Shown one piece after another: positions 50,506 to 58,932 of a stretch of DNA of 64,000 nt. The position numbers were made by a program, and so were the translations under genes. The notes under the pieces were generated by a model. It was not told the origin of the DNA, ran no database searches, and saw only the letters and a program-made list of their open reading frames with translations. Position 1 is the first letter of the stretch. Each line of letters begins with the position of its first letter. The DNA is from Streptomyces sp. GSL17-111 (GTDB taxonomy: Bacteria; Actinomycetota; Actinomycetes; Streptomycetales; Streptomycetaceae): assembly GCF_037911585.1 (NCBI RefSeq), contig NZ_JBAJNS010000001.1, forward strand, positions 934,001 through 998,000. The letters run 5' to 3'.

Positions 50506-53217
50506 TCACCACGCGGAGAGCCGGCGGGGCCCGAGGTCGGTGGTGGCGGGAGGCGGGGCGAGCCGGACGACGGCGTCGAGCACGGTCAGCCCCCGGGCGG
50601 CGACGACGACCGGCTCCAGGTCCACGGAGACGATCTCGGGATGGTCGTCGACGAGCCGTGAGACGCGCAGCAGCAGGTCCTCCAGCGCGGCGGTGTCCAC
50701 CGGGGCGGCACCGCGCCAGCCGAAGAGCATGGGCGCCGTCCGCAGGGACCGCACGAGCTGGGCGGCCTCGCGGTCGGTGACGGGCACGAGGCGGTGCGCC
50801 ACGTCCCCCAGCAGCTCGGAGGGCGGACCCGCCAGCCCGAACGACAGGACGGTCCCGATGGCCGGGTCCACCGCGGCCCGCACGACGGTGTCCACACCAC
50901 GCGGCACCATCGTCTGCACGACCGGGCGCAGCTCGGCGGGTGAGCCGAGGGCGTCGGTGAACTCGCCGTACACCCGGCGCAGCTGGGACTCCGAGACGAT
51001 GTCCAGCCGCACCCCGCCGAGATCCGCCCGGTGCCGCAGGTGCGGCGCCGTCGTCTTGAGCGCCACGGGGTACCCCACCTCGGCGGCCGCCGCCACGGCG
51101 GTGTCGGGGTCGGGCGCCGGGCGCACCGGCAGCACGGGGACGCCGTAGCAGCCCAGCAGCGCGGCGGCGTCCGGCGCGCTCAGGGTGACGCTGCGCGGGC
51201 GCGCGGACCGCCCGTCGGGCTCCCGCGCGGCGCCGTACAGGACACGGGAGACGGCCGCGGCGGCTCCGGCCTCGTCGACGTCCTCCTCCGGCACCCGGCC
51301 GGGCCGCTGCGCGTCCCGCCGCCACTGCGCGTAGCGGACCGCCTCGGCGAGCGCCCGGACGGCCCGTTCGGGGGCGGGATAGGCGGGGATGCGGCGGGCG
51401 CTCAGGGCGTCGTCGAGGCCCTCGATGGCCAGGTGGACGACGGCGACGGGCTTGCCGGATCCGGCCGCCGCGTGCTGCAGCGCGTCCGCCAACTCCTCCG
51501 CACCCTGGTCCTCCACCCAGGGGATCGCGGTGACGACCACGGCGTCCGTGCCGGGATCGGCGAGCGCTTCGGCCAGGGCCCGGTGGTACTCCCCGGGGGT
51601 CGCGGAGGCGGTGAGGTCGACGGGATCGCGGGGGCGCAGCCCCTGGGCGAGGCACGCGTCGTAGGTGAGCAGGCAGAGCGACTCCGCGTTGCCCAGCATG
51701 GCGATCCGCGGCCCGGCCGGAAGCGGCTGGAAGGCGAGCTGGAGCCCGGTGTCCACCAGCTCGGTGACGGTGTCCACGAGCAGGACGCCGGCCTGCCGCA
51801 GCAGTACCGACACGGTGGCGTCCGGGGTGCGGATGGCGGGCACCGCGTGTCCGGGCGGCGGTGCGCTGCCGCTGTGCCGTGCCCCGCGCACCACCACGAC
51901 GGGCTTGCGGACGGCGGTACGGCGGACCAGCCGGGTGAACTTGCGCGGGTTGCCGAACGACTCCAGGTACATGAGGACGACGTCGGTGTCCGGGTCGTCG
52001 TCCCAGAACTGCAGGACGTCGTTGCCGGAGACATCGGCCCGGTTCCCGGCCGAGACGAAGGACGACGGCCCGGTCCCGCGCCGGTGGAGCCCGCCGAGGA
52101 GGGCGATGCCGATCGCGCCGGACTGCGTGAACAGCCCGATCCGGCCGCGCTCGGGCGTGCGGCTGGCCAGGGTGGCGTTCAGCCGTACGTCGGGGGCCGT
52201 GTTGATGAGGCCGAAGGCGTTCGGGCCGATGAGGCGCATGCCGTAGGAGCGGGCCTTGCGGACCAGTTCGCGCTGGGCGGCCCGGTCGAAGTCGGCGGAG
52301 AGGACCACGACGCCCTGCACGCCGTGCTCGCCGCACTCGGTGACCACGGCGTCCACCGCGGGCGCGGGCACGGCCACGACGGCGAGGTCGACCGGGTCCG
52401 GGATGTCGCGCACCGAGCGGTGCGCGCTCACCTCCTCCAGCCCCTCCAGCACCGAAGCGCCTTCGGGGAGTCGCTCGTTCACGGCGTGCACGCGCCCGGT
52501 GTAGCCGGCGCTGTGCAGCGATTCCAGGACGGTGCGGCCCGCCCCGCCCGGCTGCCGCCGGACCCCGACGACGGCGATTGACGAGGGCGCCAGGAGCCGC
52601 CGGACCGAACGCGCCTCGGCCCGCTGCTCGCGGGCCCGCATGACGGCCACCGAGCGCTCGGTGGGTTCGAGGTCGAGGGTGAGGTGGACGGACCCGTCCT
52701 CGAAGCTGCGCTGCTGGGAGTAGCCGGCGTCGGTGAAGACCTTCGCCATCTTGGTGTTGGCGGGCAGGACCTCGGCGGTGAAGCGCCGCACCCCGCGCTC
52801 CCTGGCGCACGCGGCGATGTGCTCCAGCAGCGCGGAGGCGACACCGCGCCCCTGGTGGGCGTCCTGCACGAGGAAGGCGACCTCGGCGCGGTCGGCCGGG
52901 GCGGAGGCCGGACGGCCCGTGGCGTCGATCCGGTCGTACCGGACGGTGGCGATGAACTCGCCGCCCACGATCGCGGCCAGGCCCACCCGGTCCACGTAGT
53001 CGTGCTGGGTGAACCGGCGCACGTCACGGGCGGACAGTCGCGGGTACGGGGCGAAGAACCGGTAGTACTTCGACTCGTCGGAGACCTGCTCGTAGAAGCT
53101 GACCAGGCGGTCGGCGTCGTCCTCGGTGATGGGCCGGACGCGCGCCGTCCCGCCGTCGCGCAGCACCACGTCGGCTTCCCAGTGGGTCGGGTACGCGCGC
53201 TCCGGGGGCGTCTGCAT
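50506..53217 (-). CDS. GNAT acetyltransferase fused to acyl-CoA-synthetase (ADP-forming-like) domains
   Basis: A 903-residue fusion. Residues about 15-190 are a GNAT domain (VRPITEDDADRLVSFYEQVS; acetyl-CoA site VQDAHQGRGVASALLEHI). From about 215 follow a CoA-binding Rossmann domain (IAVVGVRRQPGGAGRTVLES), a succinyl-CoA-synthetase-like segment (GLFTQSGAIGIALLGGL) and an ATP-grasp domain (from about 690, ALLGCYGVPVLPVRPAP). The architecture is that of Pat-type protein lysine acetyltransferases, here with the GNAT at the N-terminus. The synthetase part is often catalytically dead and serves as a regulatory domain; a His remains in PPPGHAVPAI. ATG 53217 begins the conserved GNAT region. Confidence 0.88.
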   Translation of the reverse strand: MQTPPERAYPTHWEADVVLRDGGTARVRPITEDDADRLVSFYEQVSDESKYYRFFAPYPRLSARDVRRFTQHDYVDRVGLAAIVGGEFIATVRYDRIDATGRPASAPADRAEVAFLVQDAHQGRGVASALLEHIAACARERGVRRFTAEVLPANTKMAKVFTDAGYSQQRSFEDGSVHLTLDLEPTERSVAVMRAREQRAEARSVRRLLAPSSIAVVGVRRQPGGAGRTVLESLHSAGYTGRVHAVNERLPEGASVLEGLEEVSAHRSVRDIPDPVDLAVVAVPAPAVDAVVTECGEHGVQGVVVLSADFDRAAQRELVRKARSYGMRLIGPNAFGLINTAPDVRLNATLASRTPERGRIGLFTQSGAIGIALLGGLHRRGTGPSSFVSAGNRADVSGNDVLQFWDDDPDTDVVLMYLESFGNPRKFTRLVRRTAVRKPVVVVRGARHSGSAPPPGHAVPAIRTPDATVSVLLRQAGVLLVDTVTELVDTGLQLAFQPLPAGPRIAMLGNAESLCLLTYDACLAQGLRPRDPVDLTASATPGEYHRALAEALADPGTDAVVVTAIPWVEDQGAEELADALQHAAAGSGKPVAVVHLAIEGLDDALSARRIPAYPAPERAVRALAEAVRYAQWRRDAQRPGRVPEEDVDEAGAAAAVSRVLYGAAREPDGRSARPRSVTLSAPDAAALLGCYGVPVLPVRPAPDPDTAVAAAAEVGYPVALKTTAPHLRHRADLGGVRLDIVSESQLRRVYGEFTDALGSPAELRPVVQTMVPRGVDTVVRAAVDPAIGTVLSFGLAGPPSELLGDVAHRLVPVTDREAAQLVRSLRTAPMLFGWRGAAPVDTAALEDLLLRVSRLVDDHPEIVSVDLEPVVVAARGLTVLDAVVRLAPPPATTDLGPRRLSAW

Positions 53218-53374
53218 GCGCCCCAGCGTACGGCGCGGCCGTGCCGCCGCGCTCGCCCCGTGCCTCCCCGTGGAACGCTCCGCACGACCGGGGGCGGGGC
53301 CGGGACGGTGGACCGGCCGTCCGCGCGCCCGCGTGCGAAGCTGATCCGGCAGGCTACGACCGAAGGGCATCACC

Positions 53375-53656
53375 ATGGCTGAGCGTCGCGTCACCGTCGG
53401 CTGGGCTGAGGGGCTGCACGCCCGCCCCGCCGCGATCTTCGTCCGGGCCGCGACGGCCACGGGCGTCCCGGTCACCATCGCCAAGGGTGACGGGCCGCCG
53501 GTGAACGCCGCCTCCATGCTCGGCGTGCTGGGCCTCGGGGCGGAGAAGGGCGATGAGGTCCTGCTGGCCTCCGACGCGGAGGACGCCGACGCGGCACTGG
53601 ACCGGCTGGCGAAACTGGTCGGTGAAGGGCTGGAGGAGATGCCGGAGACGGTGTGA
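53375..53656 (+). CDS. ptsH: HPr phosphocarrier protein
   Basis: A 93-residue HPr of the sugar phosphotransferase system. The phosphorylated His15 is in EGLHARPAA; the Ser47 region is NAASMLGVLGLG. It carries phosphate from enzyme I to the sugar-specific EII proteins. Divergent from the acetyltransferase-fusion gene. No other pts gene is in the window. Confidence 0.95.
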   Translation: MAERRVTVGWAEGLHARPAAIFVRAATATGVPVTIAKGDGPPVNAASMLGVLGLGAEKGDEVLLASDAEDADAALDRLAKLVGEGLEEMPETV

Positions 53657-53822
53657 ACCGGGCAGGACCGAAAAGCCGCACCGGGTGCACGGGAAAAGCG
53701 CGGCGCGTAATACACCTTCCGGATTCTCAACCACGCACGGAAAGCCACGCACGAGAAATGGCGCGCCAGGCGAAACGCGTCAAAGAAGTGGGGCGCGCAT
53801 TCCCGAGTGCTTTTGTATACGT

Positions 53823-53837
53823 CCCGTGTTAAACGGG
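53823..53837. terminator. Short hairpin at the GntR 3' end
   Basis: CCCGT-GTTAA-ACGGG spans the regulator's stop codon (TAA, uncommon here). A T-rich stretch (CTTTTGTATAC) lies at 53811-53821, which on the minus strand is downstream. It may end the GntR transcript and block read-through from ptsH. Confidence 0.4.
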
Positions 53838-54524
53838 GCCACGCGCCGTGTTGACGGCAGGTTTCGATGTTCTCACCGTCACCGGCCGCTGGGCACGGCG
53901 TATCGCGCCCGCCCGCTCGACATGTGCGGCCGCGAGGCTCCTGGCCCGCTCCGCGTCCCGCCGGGCGACGGCGTCGACGATGGCACCGTGCTCGTGCCAC
54001 ACGGCGGCGGCGCGGTCCGTCGCCGAGGGGTCGTCCTGCCGGTCGGCCGCGTAGAGCCAGGCGATCTTGCGGCGCAGTTGCACCAGCACCGTGGCCAGCG
54101 TGGGGGTACCGGACGCCTGGGCGAGGGTCTCGTGGAACCAGTCCCCCAGGGGCCGCAGGTCGGAGAGGTGCCCGTGCTCGGCCCGCTCCCGGCCCAGCCG
54201 CACCAGGCCGCGCAGCACCTTCAGGTGCGCCTCCGTCCGGCGGTGCGCCGCACGGGCCGCGCCGAGGGGCTCCAGCAGCGCACGCATGTCCAGCAGGTCG
54301 GCCGCCTCCTGCTCGGTCGGCCGGGCCACGCAGGCCCCCACGTGGCGCCTGCTGGTGACGAACCCCTCGGACTCCAGGGCCCGCAGAGCCTCCCGCACCG
54401 GCACCCGGGAAACGCCGTAGCGGCGTGCGAGCAGTTCCTCGGTCAGCCGGAAACCCGGCGGGAAGGCACCGCTCACGATGTCGTCCCGAACCGCCGTGCA
54501 CACCGTGTGCGCGGAAATGCGCAT
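53829..54524 (-). CDS. GntR-family regulator, FadR/FCD subfamily
   Basis: A 231-residue regulator. The N-terminal winged helix has VRDDIVSGAFPPGFRLTEEL and RYGVSRVPVREALRALESEG (about 12-60). The all-helical FCD ligand domain (about 75-210) has LLDMRALLEPLGAARAA and a metal-site His pattern (WFHETLAQASG; WHEHGAIVDA). Such proteins bind organic acids with a metal. The target is unknown; ptsH converges on it. Confidence 0.87.
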   Translation of the reverse strand: MRISAHTVCTAVRDDIVSGAFPPGFRLTEELLARRYGVSRVPVREALRALESEGFVTSRRHVGACVARPTEQEAADLLDMRALLEPLGAARAAHRRTEAHLKVLRGLVRLGRERAEHGHLSDLRPLGDWFHETLAQASGTPTLATVLVQLRRKIAWLYAADRQDDPSATDRAAAVWHEHGAIVDAVARRDAERARSLAAAHVERAGAIRRAQRPVTVRTSKPAVNTARGPV

Positions 54525-54624
54525 ACCCCGACCTCCGCCGTTATCCCCACGTTTTCCAGGTACCGCTTCCCCGCACTGTATTCCACTCCTCGCATTCTGC
54601 CGACGGCCCCCGGTGAGGAGGCGG

Positions 54625-54664
54625 AAAAACGACGGACCCCCGGCCGGGTGGCCGGGGGTCCGTC
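54625..54664 (-). terminator. Intrinsic terminator of the M23 hydrolase gene
   Basis: GACGGACCCCCGGCC (54631-54645) pairs perfectly over 15 bp with 54650-54664 around GGGT. On the minus strand the stem is followed by GTTTTT, giving a rare textbook factor-independent terminator for this GC-rich genome, 18 bases after the stop. Confidence 0.85.
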
Positions 54665-54682
54665 CTGAGCGGGGGCGCCGCG

Positions 54683-55459
54683 TCAGGAGAGGGGCACGCC
54701 CTTGCCCCGGAGGTAGTTCACCGGGTCCATGTCCGAGCCGTAGGCGGCGGTCGAGCGGGCCTCGAAGTGCAGGTGCGGGCCGGTGGAGTTACCGGTCGAG
54801 CCGACCTTGCCTATCTCGGCACCGGCGGAGACGCTCTGGCCCACGCTGACACCGATGGCGGAGAGGTGACCGTACTGGGTGAACGTCCCGTCGTTGTGCT
54901 TGACGACGATGTTGTTGCCGTAGGCGCCACCCCAACCGGCGGTGACGACGGTGCCGGCGGCGACGGAGTTCACCGGGGTGCCGGTGGCGGCGGCGAAGTC
55001 GATGCCGCTGTGCTTGCCGGACGACCACATCTGACCACCGCTCTTGTAGGGCGTGGTCACGTCGCCGCCCTTGACGGGCGCCACGTAGGCGGGACGGGCC
55101 GCGGACCGGTCGGCGCGCTTGGCGTCGTCGCGCTCGGCGGCGGCCTTCTTCTCCGCCGCCTTCTTCTCAGCGGCCTTCTTCTCAGCGGCCTTCTTCTCGG
55201 CCGCCTTCTTCGCCTCGGCCTTCTTCGCCTCGGCCTGCTCGGCCGCGGCGCTCTTCTGCGCGGCGGCCTGGTCGGCCACGTGACCCGCGATGGACGGGCT
55301 CAGCGCGAGGGCCTCACTGAAGGTGTTCTGGTGCTCGGCCGCCGCGGCGGGCGCGGCGAGGGTTCCGGCGACGCCTACGGCGACGGCGGCGACCGCGGTG
55401 CCCAGACGGACGGCGCGGGCAGGACGGTTCAGCTTGCCGGTGGCACGGTTGAACGCCAT
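54683..55459 (-). CDS. Secreted M23-family cell-wall endopeptidase
   Basis: A 258-residue secreted protein. The signal peptide ends near residue 41 (LAAPAAAAEHQ). Residues about 68-118 are a Lys/Ala/Glu repeat (KKAAE units) likely forming a helical stalk. The peptidase domain follows with KHSGIDFAAATGTPV (zinc His and Asp) and GPHLHFEA (zinc and catalytic His). It cuts peptidoglycan peptide bridges. It is controlled by the c-di-AMP riboswitch in its leader. Confidence 0.92.
   Translation of the reverse strand: MAFNRATGKLNRPARAVRLGTAVAAVAVGVAGTLAAPAAAAEHQNTFSEALALSPSIAGHVADQAAAQKSAAAEQAEAKKAEAKKAAEKKAAEKKAAEKKAAEKKAAAERDDAKRADRSAARPAYVAPVKGGDVTTPYKSGGQMWSSGKHSGIDFAAATGTPVNSVAAGTVVTAGWGGAYGNNIVVKHNDGTFTQYGHLSAIGVSVGQSVSAGAEIGKVGSTGNSTGPHLHFEARSTAAYGSDMDPVNYLRGKGVPLS
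55142..55216. repeat. 15-bp tandem repeats coding the KKAAE stalk
   Basis: About five imperfect copies of a unit close to GGCCTTCTTCTCAGC encode the repeated A-E-K-K-A segments of the M23 protein. The copy number probably varies between strains and changes stalk length only. Confidence 0.75.
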
Positions 55460-55485
55460 GAAGGTAGTGATCCTTTCCTTCCTTC

Positions 55486-55610
55486 TCGCCTACCGGGTTA
55501 GCTGACGGGTTCGGAGCAGGAAGGTCTCCTACGGGCGCAGGCCCGATTCACCCCAGAGGACATGTGGGTCCCCGGCTCCCCTCGCGGGGACTCGGCGATC
55601 GCTGCACGTC
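55486..55610 (-). promoter_or_regulatory. ydaO/yuaA-type c-di-AMP riboswitch in the M23 leader
   Basis: On the minus strand the leader contains, in order, GCCGAGTCCCCGCGAGGGGA, GGGTGAATC, GTAGGAGACCTTCCTGCTCC and AACCCGTCAGCTAACCCGGT, then GGCGA closing the first stem. These are the conserved blocks of the ydaO riboswitch as found before Streptomyces cell-wall hydrolase genes. It ends 26 bases ahead of the ATG, with GAAGGAAAGGATC as ribosome site. High c-di-AMP is expected to switch expression off. Confidence 0.88.
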
Positions 55611-55840
55611 GGCCACAGGGCGTGGTCGCTTCAGACGGGCAACGCGAACGACGCTAAACCGGACATCCCGCCCGGGCCAAGAAAATCGGCCACTTTGTCG
55701 CACATGCCACATTCGCAGGTCAGAAGGGTGACGCGGGCCACTGGGAGCCCGGGAACACGCTGCGGCCCCCGTCCGCCTGGAGCGTCCGGGGGCCGCACAG
55801 TGGGTGCACGGAGAGTGACCGAAAAATGCCGTGCGACCGC
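55611..55840. other. Region between the riboswitch and the M16 protease gene
   Basis: The M23 promoter must lie here; TTGGCC and TTTAGC around 55655-55685 on the minus strand are possible -35/-10 elements. Near 55758-55802 GCGGCCCCCGTCCG and its near-complement GGGGGCCGC form a hairpin that may end the M16 operon transcript. Confidence 0.45.
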
Positions 55841-57232
55841 TCAGTCGCCGCGCACGACGGTGACCTCCCCGATGTTCAGCTCGCGCACGGGGGCCTCGAT
55901 CTGCTCGGCGTCCCCGACGAGAACGGTCACCAGACGGTCGACGGGGAAGGCCGCCACCGCCGCCGCCGTGGCCTCGACGGTGCCCGTCTCGGCCAGCCGC
56001 TCGTAGAGCCGCGCCTGGAAGTCGTCGGGGAGGAACTGCTCCACCTGGTCGGCAAGGGTTCCCGCGACCGCCGCCGCCGTCTCGTAGCGCAGCGGGGCGA
56101 CACCCACCAGGTTCTGCACGGCGGTGTCCCGCTCGTCGTCGGTCAGCCCCTCGGCCGCCAGCGTCCGCAGGACGTGCCACAGGTCCGCGAGGGCGGGGCC
56201 GGTGACGTCGGTGGCCACCGAACCGCTGATCGCGAGCATGGCCGTTCCGTTGCCGTCGGGCGTCGACCGCAGCACCTGGCTGTAGGCCCGGACGCCGTAG
56301 GTGTAGCCCTTCTCCTCGCGCAGGACCCGGTCGAGGCGGGAGGTGAGCGTGCCGCCGAGGCAGTAGACGCCGAGGACCTGGGCGGGCCACACGGCGTCGT
56401 GCCGGTCGGCGCCGGTACGGCCGATGAGCAGCTGCGTCTGGACCGCCCCGGGGCGGTCCACGATGACCACGCGGCCGGTGTCGTCCGCGGTGACCGGCGG
56501 CACGGGCCGCGGCTGCGCGGACGCGCCCGTCCACGCGCCGAGTGTCTCGGTCAGCGCCCCGGCGAGGTCGACCCCGGTGAGATCGCCGACCACGACGACC
56601 GTGGCCGCGGCAGGACGCACGTGCGCCTCGTAGAACGCCCGCACGGCCGCCGCGTCGATACGCCGGACGGACTCCTCGGTGCCCTGGCGCGGCCGGGACA
56701 TCCGCGAGGTGTCCGGGAACAGCTCCCCGGACATGGCGATCGCGGCGCGACGGGCCGGGTTCGCCAGCTCGTGCGGGATCTCGTCGAGCCGGTTGGCCAC
56801 CAGCCGCGACACCTCGCCGTCGGGGAACGCCGGAGCGCGCAGGGCGTCCGCCAGCAGGCCGAGCCCCTTGGCCAGCCGGGAGACGGGCACCTCCAGGGAG
56901 ACGCGCACACCCGGGTGGTCGGCGAACGCGTCGAGCGTGGCACCGCAGCGCTCCAGCTCGGCCGCGAACTCCTCGGCCGAGTGCTTGTCCGTGCCCTCGC
57001 TCAGGGCGCGGGCCATGATCGTCGAGACGCCCTCCAGGCCCTGCGGCTCGGCGTCCAGGGGGGCGACGAGGTTCACCTCGACGGCCACGACCTGCTGGCC
57101 GGGACGGTGGCAGTGCAGCACCGTCAGCCCGTTGGGCAGGGTGGCGCGCTCGGGGGCCGGGAAGGCCCACGGCTTCGCGCTGCCGCCGGCCGGCTGCGGG
57201 TGGAACTCCATGGTGGGGGTGGCGTCGCTCAC
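55841..57232 (-). CDS. M16-family peptidase, non-catalytic partner subunit
   Basis: A 463-residue protein with two M16 half-domains but no HxxEH zinc motif (the equivalent helix reads [14 protein letters not shown]). The C-terminal half keeps the Arg/Tyr pair in [15 protein letters not shown] used by the partner subunit in mitochondrial-processing-peptidase-like heterodimers. The ATG overlaps the stop of the catalytic subunit gene (ATGA), so the two are made together. Confidence 0.9.
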   Translation of the reverse strand: MSDATPTMEFHPQPAGGSAKPWAFPAPERATLPNGLTVLHCHRPGQQVVAVEVNLVAPLDAEPQGLEGVSTIMARALSEGTDKHSAEEFAAELERCGATLDAFADHPGVRVSLEVPVSRLAKGLGLLADALRAPAFPDGEVSRLVANRLDEIPHELANPARRAAIAMSGELFPDTSRMSRPRQGTEESVRRIDAAAVRAFYEAHVRPAAATVVVVGDLTGVDLAGALTETLGAWTGASAQPRPVPPVTADDTGRVVIVDRPGAVQTQLLIGRTGADRHDAVWPAQVLGVYCLGGTLTSRLDRVLREEKGYTYGVRAYSQVLRSTPDGNGTAMLAISGSVATDVTGPALADLWHVLRTLAAEGLTDDERDTAVQNLVGVAPLRYETAAAVAGTLADQVEQFLPDDFQARLYERLAETGTVEATAAAVAAFPVDRLVTVLVGDAEQIEAPVRELNIGEVTVVRGD

Positions 57233-58617
57233 TGCTCGGCCCCTTCCTGCGCGGTGTGGTGCACGTCGGCTGCGTCGTCGGAGATGACCTCGGTGGCGTC
57301 CTCTTCGCCCCGCTCCGCCCCGGACGTCGGCTCGTAGACGAGGACGGCCCGGTTGTCGCGCCCCAGACGCGCGGCGGCGACCGCCCGCACCTCCTCCGGC
57401 GTGACCTCCAGCACCCGCTGGACGGCCGTGAGGGCGAGCTGCGGGTCACCGAAGAGGACGGCGTACCGGCACAGCTCGTCCGCGCGCCCGCTGACGGTGG
57501 CCAGCCGGTCCAGCCACTCCCGCTCCAGCTGGGCCTGCGCGCGCTCCAGCTCCTCCGGGCTCGGCCCCTCGGCGGCGAAGCGTGCCAGCTCCTCGTCGAC
57601 GGCCGCCTCGATCTCGGCGACCGTCGCCTCCCCCGACGCCTTGATGTCGAGCCAGCCGAGCGAGGGCGCCCCGGCGAGCCGCAGCATGCCGAAGCCCGCC
57701 GTGACCGCCGAGCGGTCCCTGCGCACCAGCCGGTTGTACAGCCGGGAGGACTCACCGCCGCCGAGCGCCGTCAAGGCCAGGTCGGCGGCGTCCGCCTCAC
57801 GGGTGCCGTCGTGCGGCAGCCGGTAGGCGTGGAGCAGGGCGCGGGAGGGCACGTCCTCGTGCATCGTGCGCCGCGGCTCCTCCCCCATGACGTCGGGCAA
57901 CGTGCCGTCGCGCGGCGGCTGTTTGCCGTCGTGCCCGGGGATCGAGCCGAAGTACTTCTCGATCCAGGCGAGCGTCTGCTCGGGATCGATGTCGCCGACG
58001 ACGGACAGCACGGCGTTGTTGGGCGCGTAGTACGTGCGGAAGAACTGCCGGGCGTCCTCCAGCGAGGCGGCGTCGAGGTCGGCCATGGAGCCGATCGGCG
58101 TGTGGTGGTACGGGTGGCCCTCGGGGTAGGCCATGGCGACCAGCGTCTCGAAGGCCGTGCCGTAGGGGACGTTGTCGTAGCGCTGGCGCCGTTCGTTCTT
58201 GACGACGTCACGCTGGTTCTCCATGGACTCCTCGTCCAGGGCGGCGAGCAGCGAACCCATGCGGTCCGCCTCCAGCCACAGCGCCAGCTCCAGCTGGTGG
58301 GCGGGCATGGTCTCGAAGTAGTTGGTGCGCTCGAAGCTGGTCGTGCCGTTCAGCGAACCGCCGACGCCCTGGACGAGTTCGAAGTGCCCGTTGCCCGGAA
58401 CCTGCGCCGACCCCTGGAACATCAGGTGCTCGAAGAGGTGGGCGAGACCGGTGCGGCCCTTCACCTCGTGCCGGGAACCGACGTCGTACCAGAGGCAGAC
58501 GGCGGCGACGGGGGTCAGGTGGTCCTCGGAGAGCACCACCCGCAGGCCGTTCGCAAGCCGGTGTTCGGTTGCTGTGAGCACTCCCTGGGGGGGAGGGGGC
58601 GTGGCCGTGTGACCCAT
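57229..58617 (-). CDS. M16-family peptidase, catalytic subunit
   Basis: A 462-residue zinc protease. The inverted motif HxxEH is at [12 protein letters not shown] (about 59-70), and the third zinc ligand is the Glu in [12 protein letters not shown]. It works with the overlapping non-catalytic subunit downstream, probably degrading peptides. Divergent from parC with 315 bp between starts. Confidence 0.92.
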   Translation of the reverse strand: MGHTATPPPPQGVLTATEHRLANGLRVVLSEDHLTPVAAVCLWYDVGSRHEVKGRTGLAHLFEHLMFQGSAQVPGNGHFELVQGVGGSLNGTTSFERTNYFETMPAHQLELALWLEADRMGSLLAALDEESMENQRDVVKNERRQRYDNVPYGTAFETLVAMAYPEGHPYHHTPIGSMADLDAASLEDARQFFRTYYAPNNAVLSVVGDIDPEQTLAWIEKYFGSIPGHDGKQPPRDGTLPDVMGEEPRRTMHEDVPSRALLHAYRLPHDGTREADAADLALTALGGGESSRLYNRLVRRDRSAVTAGFGMLRLAGAPSLGWLDIKASGEATVAEIEAAVDEELARFAAEGPSPEELERAQAQLEREWLDRLATVSGRADELCRYAVLFGDPQLALTAVQRVLEVTPEEVRAVAAARLGRDNRAVLVYEPTSGAERGEEDATEVISDDAADVHHTAQEGAEQ

Positions 58618-58932
58618 GCGCGAAGTGTCCCTTCGATACGGCGGCTGGTGGACGTCTGCGGGCCGGCGGACGGTCGTCGGGTGCCGCCGGTCGGTCCTCG
58701 CCCGGCGGAGCGGCCGGGCTGGCCGGGGTGGTCGGCCCGCTCAGTCCTGTCACTCTATGCAAGCGTGGCGGGCCCATGTGAAGTTCCCTGCCGGGCGGGG
58801 TGGACGGCGCCCTGTCGGCGCCGGGGTCCACAATGGTCCGCGTCAGTGCCAGCACATCCGCTTCAGCGCCCGGCCGTACCAGCCCGTACGCGGCGGCGCG
58901 ACCGTACGTTTTGCGAAGGAGCAGCAGCCGCG
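58618..58932. promoter_or_regulatory. Divergent promoter region of the M16 operon and parC
   Basis: 315 bases without a gene. AAGGAG (58917-58922) is the ribosome site of parC, rather far (about 11 bases) from the ATG. No operator was recognised. Confidence 0.4.

Noticed and set aside
53218..54501. Upstream extension of the GNAT-synthetase frame
   Set aside because: It would run through the ptsH gene and the GntR gene and adds only shadow sequence; the GNAT domain begins at 53217.
55142..55216. Regular 15-bp repeats that could suggest a CRISPR-like array
   Set aside because: They are in-frame codons for Lys/Ala/Glu repeats with no spacers.
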